Assembly (NCBI RefSeq): GCF_004331685.1
Contig: NZ_SJSM01000023.1
Location: 1 to 64,000, forward strand
Direction: 5' to 3'
DNA length: 64,000 nucleotides
From: Pedobacter hiemivivus
GTDB taxonomy: Bacteria > Bacteroidota > Bacteroidia > Sphingobacteriales > Sphingobacteriaceae
Shown here: one piece after another, positions 34,363-44,900 of the stretch
How positions within the stretch are numbered: position 1 is the first letter of the stretch
How the letters are laid out: each line of letters starts with the position of its first letter
Translations under genes and position numbers: made by a program
The notes under the pieces: model-generated
The model's input: only the letters and a program-made list of their open reading frames with translations
What the model was told of the DNA's origin: nothing
Databases searched by the model: none

Positions 34363-34725
34363 TTAACCCATTCTGTAAAAGAATTCGTCTGAGGCGATTT
34401 TTCCGTCTTTTACTTCATAGACACAGATCTCGCTCATCGCCATTCTTCCATGCGCTTTATAAGTGGCATCAATATTCATAACGATTGCAAAATGGCTGTC
34501 CACAACAATAGGGTCTGAGCAGGAGGCGCTGTGAATTTCTTCTACGCTTTCTTCCCACTTAAGGGTTTTGTTTTTAACGGCTTCTTTACCTTCGGTCAGT
34601 TCCATGTCTGACCCTTTGGGCTCTTTACTGATCACATTTTCTGCATAAAGCTCTTCAATGGCCTGATCATTTTTACCTTCACGGCATAGCTGTACCAATT
34701 TGTCAGCAACTTCTTGTGTTGTCAT
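34363..34725 (-). CDS. SnoaL-like/NTF2-fold protein
   Basis: The 120-residue protein has the NTF2-like fold order: helices 1-30 (VADKLVQLCREGKNDQAIEE), LYAENVISKEP, EGKEAVKNKTLKW, and strands VDSHFAIVMNIDATYKAHGR and EICVYEVKDGKIASDEFFY. The ICVYEVKDGKI segment is characteristic of SnoaL-like proteins. Function is unknown; such proteins are either small isomerase/hydrolase enzymes or ligand binders. It is monocistronic. The upstream 276 bases (34726-35001) are AT-rich with no clear element. Confidence 0.75.
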   Translation of the reverse strand: MTTQEVADKLVQLCREGKNDQAIEELYAENVISKEPKGSDMELTEGKEAVKNKTLKWEESVEEIHSASCSDPIVVDSHFAIVMNIDATYKAHGRMAMSEICVYEVKDGKIASDEFFYRMG

Positions 34726-35001
34726 ACGATTTTAATTAGTTGTGCCCTAAGTTATTCAAAACCTGTGCCTTAATTGTTCAGTACGTTTTATATTTGGGTT
34801 AATAAAAAAGTACAAATAATCGCATCATTATTTTCCTACAGGCTACAAGCCCCTGTACAAATGTTCTGTTTAGAAAATAAATCCGTCAATTACGATTGTA
34901 AAGACTCAAACCTATTAACCTGAAGCTTTTATTTTTACTGAGAATTTTAAAAAGGTCACTATATTGTAAAGACAATTTTTGAATTGCTAATCTGACTTTA
35001 T

Positions 35002-35898
35002 ATGCAACGTTCTATTCAAACCAAAGTAAGATGTATAGCGCTTGTTATTTTAATGCATTCTTCTTTAAGTATTTTGGCCAGTCCACAATTACCGGATTAT
35101 ATCATTTATAAAAATGATACTATTGCGACCTATAATTTGCTGGTTGAACAATATCTGCAAAAGTACGAGCATGTTGATCGGGAACAATTATTTGGTTTGA
35201 GTTTCCGTGATGGAGGATCGTTTAATTGCTGGAGAGGTTACCAAGCTATTTATAAAATAGAGAATGATAGTCTTTTTCTTGCGGATATTATCGATTGTGG
35301 CAGCCTTCGAAAGACGTTATTAGATAAAAGTACTTCAATTAAAAAGATGCAGGCAATTTTTAGAGATAGGCTTACGAATGGCAAAGTATTCATTAGTTGG
35401 TTTTCTGGCGATCTAAATTTTCCGTTAACAAATAAAATAGTAAGATGGGATGGCGTTTTTAGTACTATTTATGAGAAGGAGAAAATACTACATATTTCTA
35501 ACGGGAATGTATCAAATATTGAGAATATAAATAATTATGTTGACGACCCTAAAGCCATCAATCGAGAGTATAAAGTTAAAATCCCTGACATCTTGTTTGA
35601 AAAACTCAAAAGGATTAAATGGAAGGCTTCAGATGACTGTGATTGCTCTGAAAAGTATTTGATAACAATCGACGAGTATGGTAAGATTTCGAAAATTAAT
35701 ATGCTTAGGTATGAGTTAGAGGAAAAAATTGACCGGCAGGAAAGAAAAGAATACGATTATTGTACCAGTACCATGCTCAAAGCATTAAAAAGCCTCAGAT
35801 TTGATATTATTAAAAACAAAGGGAAACCTATATCGGAGGATGTTTATTTAGAAATTTGGATTGAGGAGAGTGGCGAGATCAAAAACTGGACAAATTGA
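35002..35898 (+). CDS. Exported hypothetical protein
   Basis: The 298-residue protein has a signal peptide (about 10-26, LVILMHSSLSILASP). The middle (80-200) is beta-rich with Trp and Gly. Residues 205-298 show YLITIDEYGKISKINMLRYE followed by MLKALKSLRFDII and a final EDVYLEIWIEE, which vaguely resembles the C-terminal domain of TonB-like proteins. I do not recognise the family. The pair of Cys in SDDCDCSEKY may be redox or structural. The 3' end overlaps the small minus-strand gene by 20 bases. Confidence 0.5.
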   Translation: MQRSIQTKVRCIALVILMHSSLSILASPQLPDYIIYKNDTIATYNLLVEQYLQKYEHVDREQLFGLSFRDGGSFNCWRGYQAIYKIENDSLFLADIIDCGSLRKTLLDKSTSIKKMQAIFRDRLTNGKVFISWFSGDLNFPLTNKIVRWDGVFSTIYEKEKILHISNGNVSNIENINNYVDDPKAINREYKVKIPDILFEKLKRIKWKASDDCDCSEKYLITIDEYGKISKINMLRYELEEKIDRQERKEYDYCTSTMLKALKSLRFDIIKNKGKPISEDVYLEIWIEESGEIKNWTN

Positions 35899-36061
35899 CT
35901 TTGAGAGAGTTAATCCGTTGTTTGTCTGAAATATTTTGAAAATCTGTTGCATTATTATCTCTAATATATACCTCGTTACCACTGTTCCATAAGAAATCTG
36001 CAATATCGTAATGTAATTCCTCCTCTTTTTGTCCTTTGTTTTCTACTACTATATATTTCAT
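35879..36061 (-). CDS. Small hypothetical protein downstream of the acyltransferase
   Basis: The start at 36061 gives a 60-residue acidic protein, MKYIVVENKGQKEEELHYDI to the end, with no known domain. It begins 4 bases after the acyltransferase stop, so it is likely co-transcribed with it. A longer in-frame start at 36142 would lie inside the acyltransferase gene and is less likely. The 3' end overlaps the convergent gene at 35002 by 20 bases. Confidence 0.5.
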   Translation of the reverse strand: MKYIVVENKGQKEEELHYDIADFLWNSGNEVYIRDNNATDFQNISDKQRINSLKVNLSSF

Positions 36062-36065
36062 AATT

Positions 36066-36941
36066 TTATCTTTTCCATCGTTTATGTGTCCATAGCCAGC
36101 CGTAGGGTTCTTCTTTGATATTTTCTGCCAATAAATCGACATACTTTTTTGTTATTTCCCCTTCATTCACAGATTCAGCTACGGAGCATATAGGTATACA
36201 GATTATTTTGTAATTGCCTCTTGAGAGCTGTGTAATATGCAGATAGATAACTGCCGTTCGACCCACGCGAGCCAATTTCTCCATACCTGAAAAAACATAT
36301 GTTTCCTGATTCAATAAAGTAAATCTGTATTTTTCCTCCTTTATGCGTGGACATTGGTCTGAGAGAAAAAGATAGACGGCAGGGCCTGAATTTTTAGATA
36401 AAATATGGCGTATAACTGCCCTATCAGGTATTAATTTCATACCAAAACGTGACCGGAGCTTAATCATCAGTCTGTTCATCACTTCAGACTTGAGCGGCTT
36501 GTACACTGCATAGGTTTCGTGGCGCATTTTATATGGTATAAAATTCAGCATTTCCCAATTGCCACAGTGTCCCAAACAGGCAATAACATTTCGCCCTGAG
36601 TTTATATATTGGTCTATTAACTCTAAATTCTCAAATATTATTTTCTTATCAAGAGCTTCCGCCGGAGTAGAGATATTTTTTATAATTTCAGCAAAATAGG
36701 AAGCAAAGCAAACGTAGAACTTTTTTACAATGGCGTGAATTTCGCCATATTGGTGATCAGGAAAGGAACGTGCAATATTTTGAATGACTACTGTTTTCCT
36801 GTATCCAATAATGTAATAAGCAAGGAAAAAAGTAAAAGAAGCCATCGCATACAGAAACGCCATAGGTAGCAGGCTCAGGGCATAGGCAACAGTATAGACA
36901 CTTCTGTATGCAACAGTTTGTAAGACTTGCTTCATTTTCAT
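36066..36941 (-). CDS. LpxL/HtrB-like lipid A acyltransferase family protein
   Basis: The 291-residue inner-membrane acyltransferase would transfer an acyl chain to lipid A or a related aminolipid. An N-terminal membrane helix lies about 15-45 (SLLPMAFLYAMASFTFFLAY), followed by GYRKTVVIQNIARSFPD. The catalytic HX4E motif is in CLGHCGNWEML. Later segments (MIKLRSRFGMKLIPD, FLSDQCPRIKEEKY, GWLWTHKRWKR) are family hallmarks. It is upstream of the small protein and downstream of the outer-membrane gene, with a 3-base gap. Confidence 0.85.
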   Translation of the reverse strand: MKMKQVLQTVAYRSVYTVAYALSLLPMAFLYAMASFTFFLAYYIIGYRKTVVIQNIARSFPDHQYGEIHAIVKKFYVCFASYFAEIIKNISTPAEALDKKIIFENLELIDQYINSGRNVIACLGHCGNWEMLNFIPYKMRHETYAVYKPLKSEVMNRLMIKLRSRFGMKLIPDRAVIRHILSKNSGPAVYLFLSDQCPRIKEEKYRFTLLNQETYVFSGMEKLARVGRTAVIYLHITQLSRGNYKIICIPICSVAESVNEGEITKKYVDLLAENIKEEPYGWLWTHKRWKR

Positions 36942-36944
36942 AGA

Positions 36945-37865
36945 TTAAAATTTCATTTTTAAACCAACAGACGCATACGGGGAAACAGAAAAATAATAAT
37001 CATTATCACCTGCAAACACCCCTTTCAAAGTCCTATCGCTGTAAGATGCAGGACGGTATAAGTTTAACCCTGCCATACCAGTCATCGACAATCCTTTTTT
37101 ACCAAGCTTTATTTCGGGACGGAACCCCGTGACAATATACTGGTGTGAGAATATTACATCTTTTCCATCCTTTTTCAACAGTGCGACCTGTCCGTTCATC
37201 TCAAGGGCATATGATAGTTTGAATTTGTCATTGAAATCATAACCTGCCGACACTTCCAAACCATCGACCAATTCAACATTTACGTCAAATTTTCCATTGG
37301 TCTTCCACTTAACGTAAACGGCAGGAAATACCATCGGATAACCTAAAGAGCTATTTATAGCCACACCTCCGCCAATATCCAGATTAGGGTTCAGATGGTG
37401 GATAAAAATAACGCCTCCGCTTACGAGCACGTTTTTGAAACTGATTTTGGAAAAGTCAGTAGAGGGAGTAAATATCCCCATTCCTACACTTGCCCGCATA
37501 GACCATCTGTCGTTCAACGGACGTAGATGATAAACGCCCAATTGTAAATTCATGATTTCTGAAACCATGTCGTCCCTGAAGTCTTTGTTTTTCAACGAAA
37601 CGTATGCCCCGCCAAGACCAACGCCCCAAGCAGTCGGACGATTGTTCCCATTCATTTTCACAGATAGCGGAATACTGACCGCTCCCTGGTAAACCATGGC
37701 GGAGCCATTACCATCACCGATTTTTTCTTTTGGTTTCTCACCCGGTGGCAGATAGTAGTAACCAGAATTTCCAAGGTACTCTGTCTTGAAAGAGATTTGC
37801 TGTGCTTTACTTTTCAGACATAACAGCGATACCAACGTTGCTAAGAATAATGATATTAACTTCAT
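36945..37865 (-). CDS. Outer-membrane beta-barrel protein (DUF6268-like)
   Basis: The start at 37865 gives MKLISLFLATLVSLLCLKSK with a signal peptide cleaved near KAQQ, and about 306 residues of alternating strands ending in GLKMKF, the normal terminal Phe of a barrel. A longer frame to 38030 would overlap the response-regulator gene and lacks a signal. The middle has SMRASVGMGIF, VDGLEVSAGYDF and GLSMTGMAGLNLY strands. No transport function can be assigned. The DUF6268 match is an impression. It lies 137 bases downstream of the LytTR gene. Confidence 0.65.
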   Translation of the reverse strand: MKLISLFLATLVSLLCLKSKAQQISFKTEYLGNSGYYYLPPGEKPKEKIGDGNGSAMVYQGAVSIPLSVKMNGNNRPTAWGVGLGGAYVSLKNKDFRDDMVSEIMNLQLGVYHLRPLNDRWSMRASVGMGIFTPSTDFSKISFKNVLVSGGVIFIHHLNPNLDIGGGVAINSSLGYPMVFPAVYVKWKTNGKFDVNVELVDGLEVSAGYDFNDKFKLSYALEMNGQVALLKKDGKDVIFSHQYIVTGFRPEIKLGKKGLSMTGMAGLNLYRPASYSDRTLKGVFAGDNDYYFSVSPYASVGLKMKF

Positions 37866-38002
37866 GATTTTAAATTTGTATTTGTACTTATTCGTTATAT
37901 TTTGAGCAAAAAAAAGACGAATGAAGCAAAATAGAAAGCTATAAACTGTAGACTTCAGAACCGACAGGTTGAAATGTAGAATGAAGAGAATGAAATGAAT
38001 TC

Positions 38003-38761
38003 TTAGAGGGCCACAATCCCGTCCATCCATTTCAGAAAGTCCGGAACACGTACACGGCTGATCAAAACTTCATGTGGGCATTCTGGTAAAAAGGAAAGTT
38101 TCAGACGACTGTTAAAGTATTTGGCAACATTTTCAATGGCTTTTACGTTCCCGATGCAATTACGTGATACACGGAAAAACAGACGGCCATCAAGCTGTTG
38201 TTCTAACTGGTCTAAGGTATAATTAATGATATATCGCTTATCGCTGAATGTATGGAGAAAGACAACTCCCTCTTCGCTATAAAAATGGGCAATATCCATG
38301 GTTTCTATATAATGAAAGTTTTCCCCCTTCGATATTAGGAAACGGTTTTTGGTTTTGAGCGATAATATCTGCTCGAAATTCTTAGGACTGGTTTGATAAG
38401 GATGGTTATGAAATATATTTTCATATTTTGTTAATGCTACCTCTAATTCATTCTCATCAAAAGGTTTTAACAGGTAATCGATACTGTTTAGCTTAAACGC
38501 TTTGATAGCATGTTCATCGTAAGCGGTCGTAAATATAACAGGCGTGGCAACCTCTACATGATTAAATATCTCGAAACAGTTACCGTCTGCCAGACGGATA
38601 TCCATAAGAATTAAATCAACAGAAGATTCTTTTAGGAACCCGATGGTATCTATGACTGTTTTAGTCTGCTTCTCCAACAGATAACCGGGACGCAATTTCG
38701 TCATCATACGCTTAAGTTCTTCGTATGCGAACCGTTCATCTTCTACGATTAGGTACTTCAT
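38003..38761 (-). CDS. LytTR family response regulator
   Basis: The 252-residue regulator has a receiver domain (1-120) with the acidic pair Glu7/Asp8, the phospho-acceptor Asp54 in LILMDIRLADG, FTTAYDEHA and the Lys in YLLKPFDENE. The LytTR DNA-binding domain is about 155-250, including HFYSEEGVVFLHTF and FFRVSRNCIGNVKAIENV. It is the partner of the histidine kinase just upstream, with a 4-base gene overlap. Target promoters are unknown; the adjacent outer-membrane gene is the first candidate. Confidence 0.92.
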   Translation of the reverse strand: MKYLIVEDERFAYEELKRMMTKLRPGYLLEKQTKTVIDTIGFLKESSVDLILMDIRLADGNCFEIFNHVEVATPVIFTTAYDEHAIKAFKLNSIDYLLKPFDENELEVALTKYENIFHNHPYQTSPKNFEQILSLKTKNRFLISKGENFHYIETMDIAHFYSEEGVVFLHTFSDKRYIINYTLDQLEQQLDGRLFFRVSRNCIGNVKAIENVAKYFNSRLKLSFLPECPHEVLISRVRVPDFLKWMDGIVAL

Positions 38762-39783
38762 GACTGAATGTAAGGGATTTTTACAATAAACATCTGTTCG
38801 GTATGTTCAACGATAACGTCTTTTGCATACAATTTATATTGCTTGGTGATGTATTTCAGTCCGATTCCACCTTTATCCGCATCGTTCGATGGTTGTATAT
38901 TGTTTTCAACGGTAATATAATCACTATCGATTGTAATTTTTATATCCAACAGTGATTCTTCGGTTGCGATATTGTGTTTAAATGCATTTTCTATAAGTAA
39001 TTGTAGGGTAAGAGGAATAATCTCATTACTATCACAGTCAGCTATTTTGTTTACTGTGAAAGTAAAGGAATCTTCAAACCTCATGCTCATAAGGAAAAGA
39101 TACGAATCCAACGCATCCAATTCTTCCGCAACAGAAACTACTGGCTGCCGGGTTAGGGAAAGCACATACCGATAGGTCTTTGAAAGGGCTTTTGTAAACT
39201 TATTGGCGTTATCCGGATTTATATATATCAATGAAGACAGTACATTCAGTGAATTAAAAAGGAAATGCGGGTTTATCTGTGACCTTAGCGTTTCGTGTTG
39301 GAATAATAGAACTTTCCGTTTCGCTTTTTCGGAATCGGCTATGGCTTTTTGTTCAGACTGGAAATAATGGATTAACTCGAATACCAGTAGAATAGGGATA
39401 TTGGTTGACATTCCAAATGCAAATTTGACAAGGAAAGGTGGCATTCCCTCATTTGGAATAAGAAACACGTCGTATATCAGAAAATTAAATAGCCATAACA
39501 GAATCAAGCTTATTATGGTTATGCCTGCAATGTCTGCCAAAATACGGTAAAATATATTTTTGGAATATGGCAAATATTTATTCAAAAATCGCAATAATCC
39601 GTAGTCAGCTATGCACATGGTAAAGATTACGATATAATGGGCTGATAACTGTATATGGAAATTATTCCATAAATCTTCTTTCATTAAAATAATGCTGAAA
39701 AGCATTTGACACAAAGCATATATCAGTGTGGAGAAGAAAAAGATAAACAGCCTTTTTATGTTTATTTTTTTTATTTGAGCCAT
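38758..39783 (-). CDS. LytS-type sensor histidine kinase
   Basis: The 341-residue kinase has four membrane segments in the first 150 residues (about 12-30, 45-65, 80-108 and 125-145) with only short loops, so no large sensor domain. The His_kinase region begins at LRSQINPHFLFNSLN, whose His is the phosphorylated residue, and the ATPase domain includes PLTLQLLIENAFKHNI and GGIGLKYITKQY. It signals to the LytTR regulator. It is divergent from sigma factor 2 with a short intergenic region. Confidence 0.92.
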   Translation of the reverse strand: MAQIKKINIKRLFIFFFSTLIYALCQMLFSIILMKEDLWNNFHIQLSAHYIVIFTMCIADYGLLRFLNKYLPYSKNIFYRILADIAGITIISLILLWLFNFLIYDVFLIPNEGMPPFLVKFAFGMSTNIPILLVFELIHYFQSEQKAIADSEKAKRKVLLFQHETLRSQINPHFLFNSLNVLSSLIYINPDNANKFTKALSKTYRYVLSLTRQPVVSVAEELDALDSYLFLMSMRFEDSFTFTVNKIADCDSNEIIPLTLQLLIENAFKHNIATEESLLDIKITIDSDYITVENNIQPSNDADKGGIGLKYITKQYKLYAKDVIVEHTEQMFIVKIPYIQS

Positions 39784-39932
39784 TATTCAAAAGTAAAATT
39801 TCCACATAAGATTTATTAAAAATCTCCCGTTTTTCTGATGAACTTCATTTTTCTGGGGATGAATTTAACAGATGATGTTCTTTTTTATGCTATAATCGAA
39901 AAAAGAAACCATCCACAAAACGCTGAAAATTA

Positions 39933-39940
39933 TATATTTG
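39933..39940 (+). promoter_or_regulatory. -7 element TATATTTG of sigma factor 2
   Basis: The exact TAnnTTTG match places transcription start near 39946, only 15 bases before the ATG at 39961. This is the main reason to choose that start over the in-frame ATG at 39838. Confidence 0.5.
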
Positions 39941-39960
39941 CAAGCGGGGGACATCTATTA

Positions 39961-40551
39961 ATGACGCAATATAAACTATATGGAGATCAGGAGCTTGTTC
40001 AGCTTATGCAAAATAGTGACGAACGCGTATTAGTGGAGATTTATGATCGTTACTGGGATAAAATGTTGGCAGTTGCCTTTAATCGCTTAGGCAATCAGGA
40101 AGAAGCTGAAGAATGCGTTCAAGACGTATTACATAAACTATGGAAGCTGCGCCATGATTTTTCACTCGCAAAAATTATGCTTTCCAATTATTTAGCCCGT
40201 GCGATACGCAACCAGTCGTTTAATATGCTGGATCGACGTTACAGGGAACGCATAAAATTCGAAAGTTATGCTCCCCCAGAGGATATCAACTCGTTCTCGC
40301 CCGAGCATGAGTTGATGATACGTGAGCTAAAGCAGCAGATAGACAATTCAATAAACGCATTACCGCCTCAATGTCAGCTTGTCTTTAGGCTTAGCCGCCA
40401 GGATGGCCTTTCGAATAAAGAGATTGCTGAAAAGTTAAATCTCTCAGAAAACACAATCAAATCACACCTTAAAAAGGCAAACAAAGATATCCAAGGCAAT
40501 ATAGGATTGCTGATGGTACTAATATCTATTCATATGTTTTTGCAGCGATAA
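39961..40551 (+). CDS. ECF RNA polymerase sigma factor, SusC/D locus 2
   Basis: From the ATG at 39961 the protein has 196 residues, the normal ECF size; an upstream ATG at 39838 would add 41 residues with no family match. Region 2 includes RVLVEIYDRYWDKMLAVAFN and EEAEECVQDVLHKLWKLR. Region 4 includes the helix-turn-helix LSNKEIAEKLNLSENTIKSH. It should control the susC operon of locus 2 with the FecR protein 102 bases downstream. It is divergent from the histidine kinase. Confidence 0.9.
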   Translation: MTQYKLYGDQELVQLMQNSDERVLVEIYDRYWDKMLAVAFNRLGNQEEAEECVQDVLHKLWKLRHDFSLAKIMLSNYLARAIRNQSFNMLDRRYRERIKFESYAPPEDINSFSPEHELMIRELKQQIDNSINALPPQCQLVFRLSRQDGLSNKEIAEKLNLSENTIKSHLKKANKDIQGNIGLLMVLISIHMFLQR

Positions 40552-40653
40552 CGCCCTAAAAACGATATTAAATAAATATTATTAAATAATTAATTAATCG
40601 CACTCACCCCTAGCTAATATTATTCTGTCTATAAATATAGAAAAGCAAACAGA

Positions 40654-41808
40654 ATGCCCATAAATACCGAATACATAGAACATTTAGTTTTTAAATTTAA
40701 TACTGGCAATATCAGTAAAGAGGAATTGCAAGTTTTAACGGATTGGTATAATAGCCATGACGACCAGCAAGTAGTTATTCCCTCAAGGCGAAATGAATCT
40801 CAGGAAGAGGTTAAATCGCGTATGCTAGCGAATTTATTAGCTAAAGTGGCTGATGAGCAGCCTAAAACTATCAAGCGTTATCCCATGATTCGATGGATAG
40901 CTGCGGCAGCAGCAATATTTGTTGTTGCGCTCGGTACATGGACGACAATCGAATATAAAGAACCAGTTAAAGTTTCGGAAGCGGTAAGTGTGAACATTGA
41001 ACCCGGTGGGAACAAGGCTACGCTGACCCTTGCCGACGGTAGGACCGTAAAGTTGAGTAACACTCAGACAGGTATTGTAACAGGAAAGGAAATCACCTAT
41101 ACAAATGGTGTTCCAGTTGAAAATGTCGATTTGGACCAAACCTACAATAACCCACGCTTATTAGTCCTACAAACTCCACGCGGAGGTACCTATAAAATCA
41201 CATTGGAGGACGGTACGCAAATTTGGCTCAACGCTGCTTCTACGATAAAGTATCCCTCGCGTTTCGCTTCGGATGAACGTATTGTAGAACTTGAGGGTGA
41301 AGCCTACTTTCAGGTGAAAACAGCCTATCGGAAAAACGGAGAGAAAATACCATTTAAGGTGATCAGCAAGCATCAGGAAGTGGAAGTGCTCGGTACCCAA
41401 TTTAATATAAATGCGTACCGGGAGCAGTTAGCTATTAAAACGACGCTTGTTGAAGGAAAGGTAGCGGTTAGCGATAAGCAAGACCTCATTACGCTATCAC
41501 CCAATCAACAGGCTATCGTTTCTGCGGGAAAGATAAAGGTGAAACAGGTTAATGTTAACGATTACATCGCCTGGCGCGATGGCAAATTTGGCTTTGACAG
41601 TAAAACGTTTGAAGAGACCATGAACGAAATTGGACGTTGGTATGATTTGGACATTATTTATGAAAACGGGATACCAAAAGAAGAACTCATGGGGGATGCT
41701 TTTCGCAACCAAAACATCAGCCTTGTATTGCGTTTATTGGACGTAGCCGAAATTGACTATAAACTCGACGTTAGTCGTCGAAAATTAATTATTAAAGGAA
41801 AAAAGTAG
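40654..41808 (+). CDS. FecR family anti-sigma factor, locus 2
   Basis: The 384-residue protein has the sigma-binding N-terminus (1-72), one membrane helix about 75-93 (MIRWIAAAAAIFVVALGTW), the periplasmic FecR domain (about 170-275; TPRGGTYKITLEDGTQIWLN, VLGTQFNINAY) and the C-terminal DUF4974-type part (FGFDSKTFEETMNEIGRWYD). It is the membrane inhibitor of sigma factor 2. The spacing of about 100 bases is the same as in the other two loci. Confidence 0.9.
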   Translation: MPINTEYIEHLVFKFNTGNISKEELQVLTDWYNSHDDQQVVIPSRRNESQEEVKSRMLANLLAKVADEQPKTIKRYPMIRWIAAAAAIFVVALGTWTTIEYKEPVKVSEAVSVNIEPGGNKATLTLADGRTVKLSNTQTGIVTGKEITYTNGVPVENVDLDQTYNNPRLLVLQTPRGGTYKITLEDGTQIWLNAASTIKYPSRFASDERIVELEGEAYFQVKTAYRKNGEKIPFKVISKHQEVEVLGTQFNINAYREQLAIKTTLVEGKVAVSDKQDLITLSPNQQAIVSAGKIKVKQVNVNDYIAWRDGKFGFDSKTFEETMNEIGRWYDLDIIYENGIPKEELMGDAFRNQNISLVLRLLDVAEIDYKLDVSRRKLIIKGKK

Positions 41809-41882
41809 AATGTAAAACCTAAACCAAAAACCACATGATGAAAACCTAACTAAACTAACCACCAAAGCTCCTAAAATCAAAA

Positions 41883-41910
41883 AAAGGAAAGGACCGCCAT
41901 CCTTCCCTTT
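41883..41910 (+). terminator. Hairpin between fecR and susC, locus 2
   Basis: AAAGGAAAGGA (41883-41893) pairs with TCCTTCCCTTT (41900-41910), ten of eleven pairs, loop CCGCCA. It ends 6 bases before the first possible susC ATG (41916) and 72 bases before the next (41982), which makes the later start more attractive. Confidence 0.55.
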
Positions 41911-41915
41911 AACGA

Positions 41916-44900
41916 ATGATTAGTGCAATCGACCTAAAACGAATAAGCAGATACTGCACCACCCATATCAACGCAAATTTAATGAATAAATATTACTTAT
42001 CGCGAGTGATGAAAATCATCATGTTATTACTTATAGCTGGATTTACGACAGTAAGTGCCGCCAGCTATTCACAGCAGATTACACTCAAAGGGAAAAACAT
42101 TCCCTTCTCGTCTGTGATCGACGCCATTAGGAAACAAAGCGGGTATACCGTTTTTGGAACTAAAAAACTGCTTGAATCTACCAGGCCTATCACAATTGAT
42201 GTAAAGAACATGCCTTTGCAACAATTTCTGGAAAAGGTAACTGAAGGTCAGCCACTGGAATATGCCATAGAAGATAAGACCATATCATTTTCCAGTCCGC
42301 ATGCGAAGCCGAATACGGGGACAAGCAGCCCTGTTTCCCTTCAGCAAAGTATGCTTATAGGTGTGGTCCGTCATGCAGAGACCAGGCAACCACTAGAACA
42401 GGCGACCATCAGGCTTAAAGGCAGTACTATCAGTACAGGTACCAATGCGAAGGGGGAGTACCGCATCAACATTCCCGCCTCAGATAAGAAACAAACATTG
42501 GTGTTTACTTATGTCGGGATGAAAACTCAGGAAATCACTTATCATAAGCAAGAAAAGCTGAATGTAGACTTGCAGCCGGATGAAGAGTCTATGAATGAGG
42601 TTGTAGTTACTGGAATCTATCAACGGGACCGTAATGCTTTTACGGGTTCCTCTGCCAGGTATTCTGCTAAAGATTTGCAGATTGTGGGTAACCAGAATGT
42701 TTTGCAAAGTTTAAAGACACTGGATCCATCATTTGCAATTATTGATAATAACTTATTTGGATCGGATCCGAATCGCTTACCCGATATAGAAATAAGAGGA
42801 AAAAGTAGTGTGATCGGGCTTACTGATGAATTTGCTACGAATCCCAACCAACCTTTATTTATATTGGATGGTTTCGAAAGTACTTTAGCGATCATTAGCG
42901 ACCTGAGTATGGACCGTGTACAGAGCATTACCTTGTTGAAGGATGCGGCGGCCTCTGCCATCTACGGCTCTAAAGCTGCAAACGGTGTAGTGGTAGTGGA
43001 AACCAAGCAGCCAACGCCTGGTTCATTACGTATAAATTATAGCCTGAATTCAACTATCGGTTTTGCAGATCTCACGGATTATAACCTGATGAATGCCGAA
43101 GAAAAACTACAGTTTGAGTATCTATCCGGGTTTTACAGTCTGTTAACTGATCAAGGCAATTTTGTTATCCCTGGAAATCAGGATTCCCAGACGCTGTATT
43201 ACAAGCGCCTACAGGAAGTTCGGAGAGGTGTAAACACCTATTGGGCGAACGAACCGCTGCGTACGGCGATTAACCAGCGACACACTTTGTTTGCCGAGGG
43301 TGGTGACGCTAACCTGCGGTATAGCGCTTCATTTAACTACGGACTTATAAATGGTGTGATGAAGGGGTCAGATAGACAGACGACTAGCGGGAACATAAGA
43401 CTGCTCTATAGAAAAGGTAACTTTTCAGTAAACAACTCTTTAAGCATTGATAATGTTCGGGCCAACAGGGAAACCTCAGCATTCGCCGATTTTTCGCGGG
43501 CCAATCCTTTTTTTAGGAAATATGACGAGAACGGGAATGTACGAAAAGTTCTGGAAGATTTTAAAACCTACGGTAATCCAGCGCTGCTTCCAGTTTACAG
43601 TCCATTGTATGATCAGAGCAACCTGAATGTCAATCAGCAGGAATCACAGGGATTTACAAATAACCTGGAAATGGAGTTGCGATTGACTGAGGCTTTACGT
43701 GCACGTGGTCGCCTGGGGATTCGCAATTATGGAACACAAGATCATATATTCCGTTCTCCTTTTAATATTGAATTCGAAAGCACAGATATCCTTGAAAAAG
43801 GCCGCTACACGGAAACAAACGGAAGGAAGCTAAATTATGATGGTGAATTTAGTCTAACCTACGGAAAACTATTTGCTGAAAAGCATATGTTGAATGCTGT
43901 GGGAGGTATGAGAATGGAGCAAGCGACAACTCAGCAAAGCGCTTATCAGGTGAGGGGATTTGTGGATGATGAATTCGCCAATCCTAATTTTGCATTGGGA
44001 TATCCTGAGGGGAAACGTGCCGATTACCAGGAATCCAAAAGACGCGGTGCAAGTTTTTATTTTAACACAGGTTATTCATACGATCAAAAATATCTGGTAG
44101 ATGCTACGCTTAGGCTCGACGGATCATCTGTGTATGGCTCTGACAGACGGTTCTCTAATAACTGGTCGGTTGGTTTGGCCTGGAATATACACAATGAAAC
44201 ATTTCTTCAGGATTGGAAATGGATTAGTCAACTCCGGTTACGTGGATCGATTGGGACTCCAGGGAACCAGAATTTTGATGATTACATTTCAATGCGAATC
44301 TATCGTTACAATAATGAAAACCGTAACCCATTTGGTGCCAGCACTATTATCTCCAATATGGGGAACAAAAATCTGAAATGGCAAACCACGTTGGACCGTA
44401 ATATTGGCCTTGACCTGACTACAGTCGATAACCGGTTGCGTTTTAACCTCGATTATTTTGTTAAAACGACTGATCCCTTGCTGGTATTTGTAACACTCCC
44501 TTCCTCTACAGGAGTGGCAAAAGTTGCACAGAACCTGGGCGAACAGATTACACATGGATTTACTTTAACAACGGACTATACACTGATTAGAAAGAGACAG
44601 CTAAACTGGCGCGTAAACCTCAATATGAGACAGTTGACAGCCAAATACGGTAAAATGGGGAATCAGCTGGAGAATTCCAATGAAAATAATAAAAGTCGAA
44701 ATCTAACCCGGTACTATGATGGCGGAAGTCCTTCTGACCTCTGGGCAGTTCGATCAGTTGGTATCGATCCGGCAACTGGACGTGAGATATTCCTGAACAA
44801 AAACAATGAACAAACCTTTGTGCATAATTTCCAGGATGAAGTAGTGGTGGGTAACAGTGAGCCAAAGCTGGAAGGTGTAATTGGCTCTAGTTTTTCTTAC

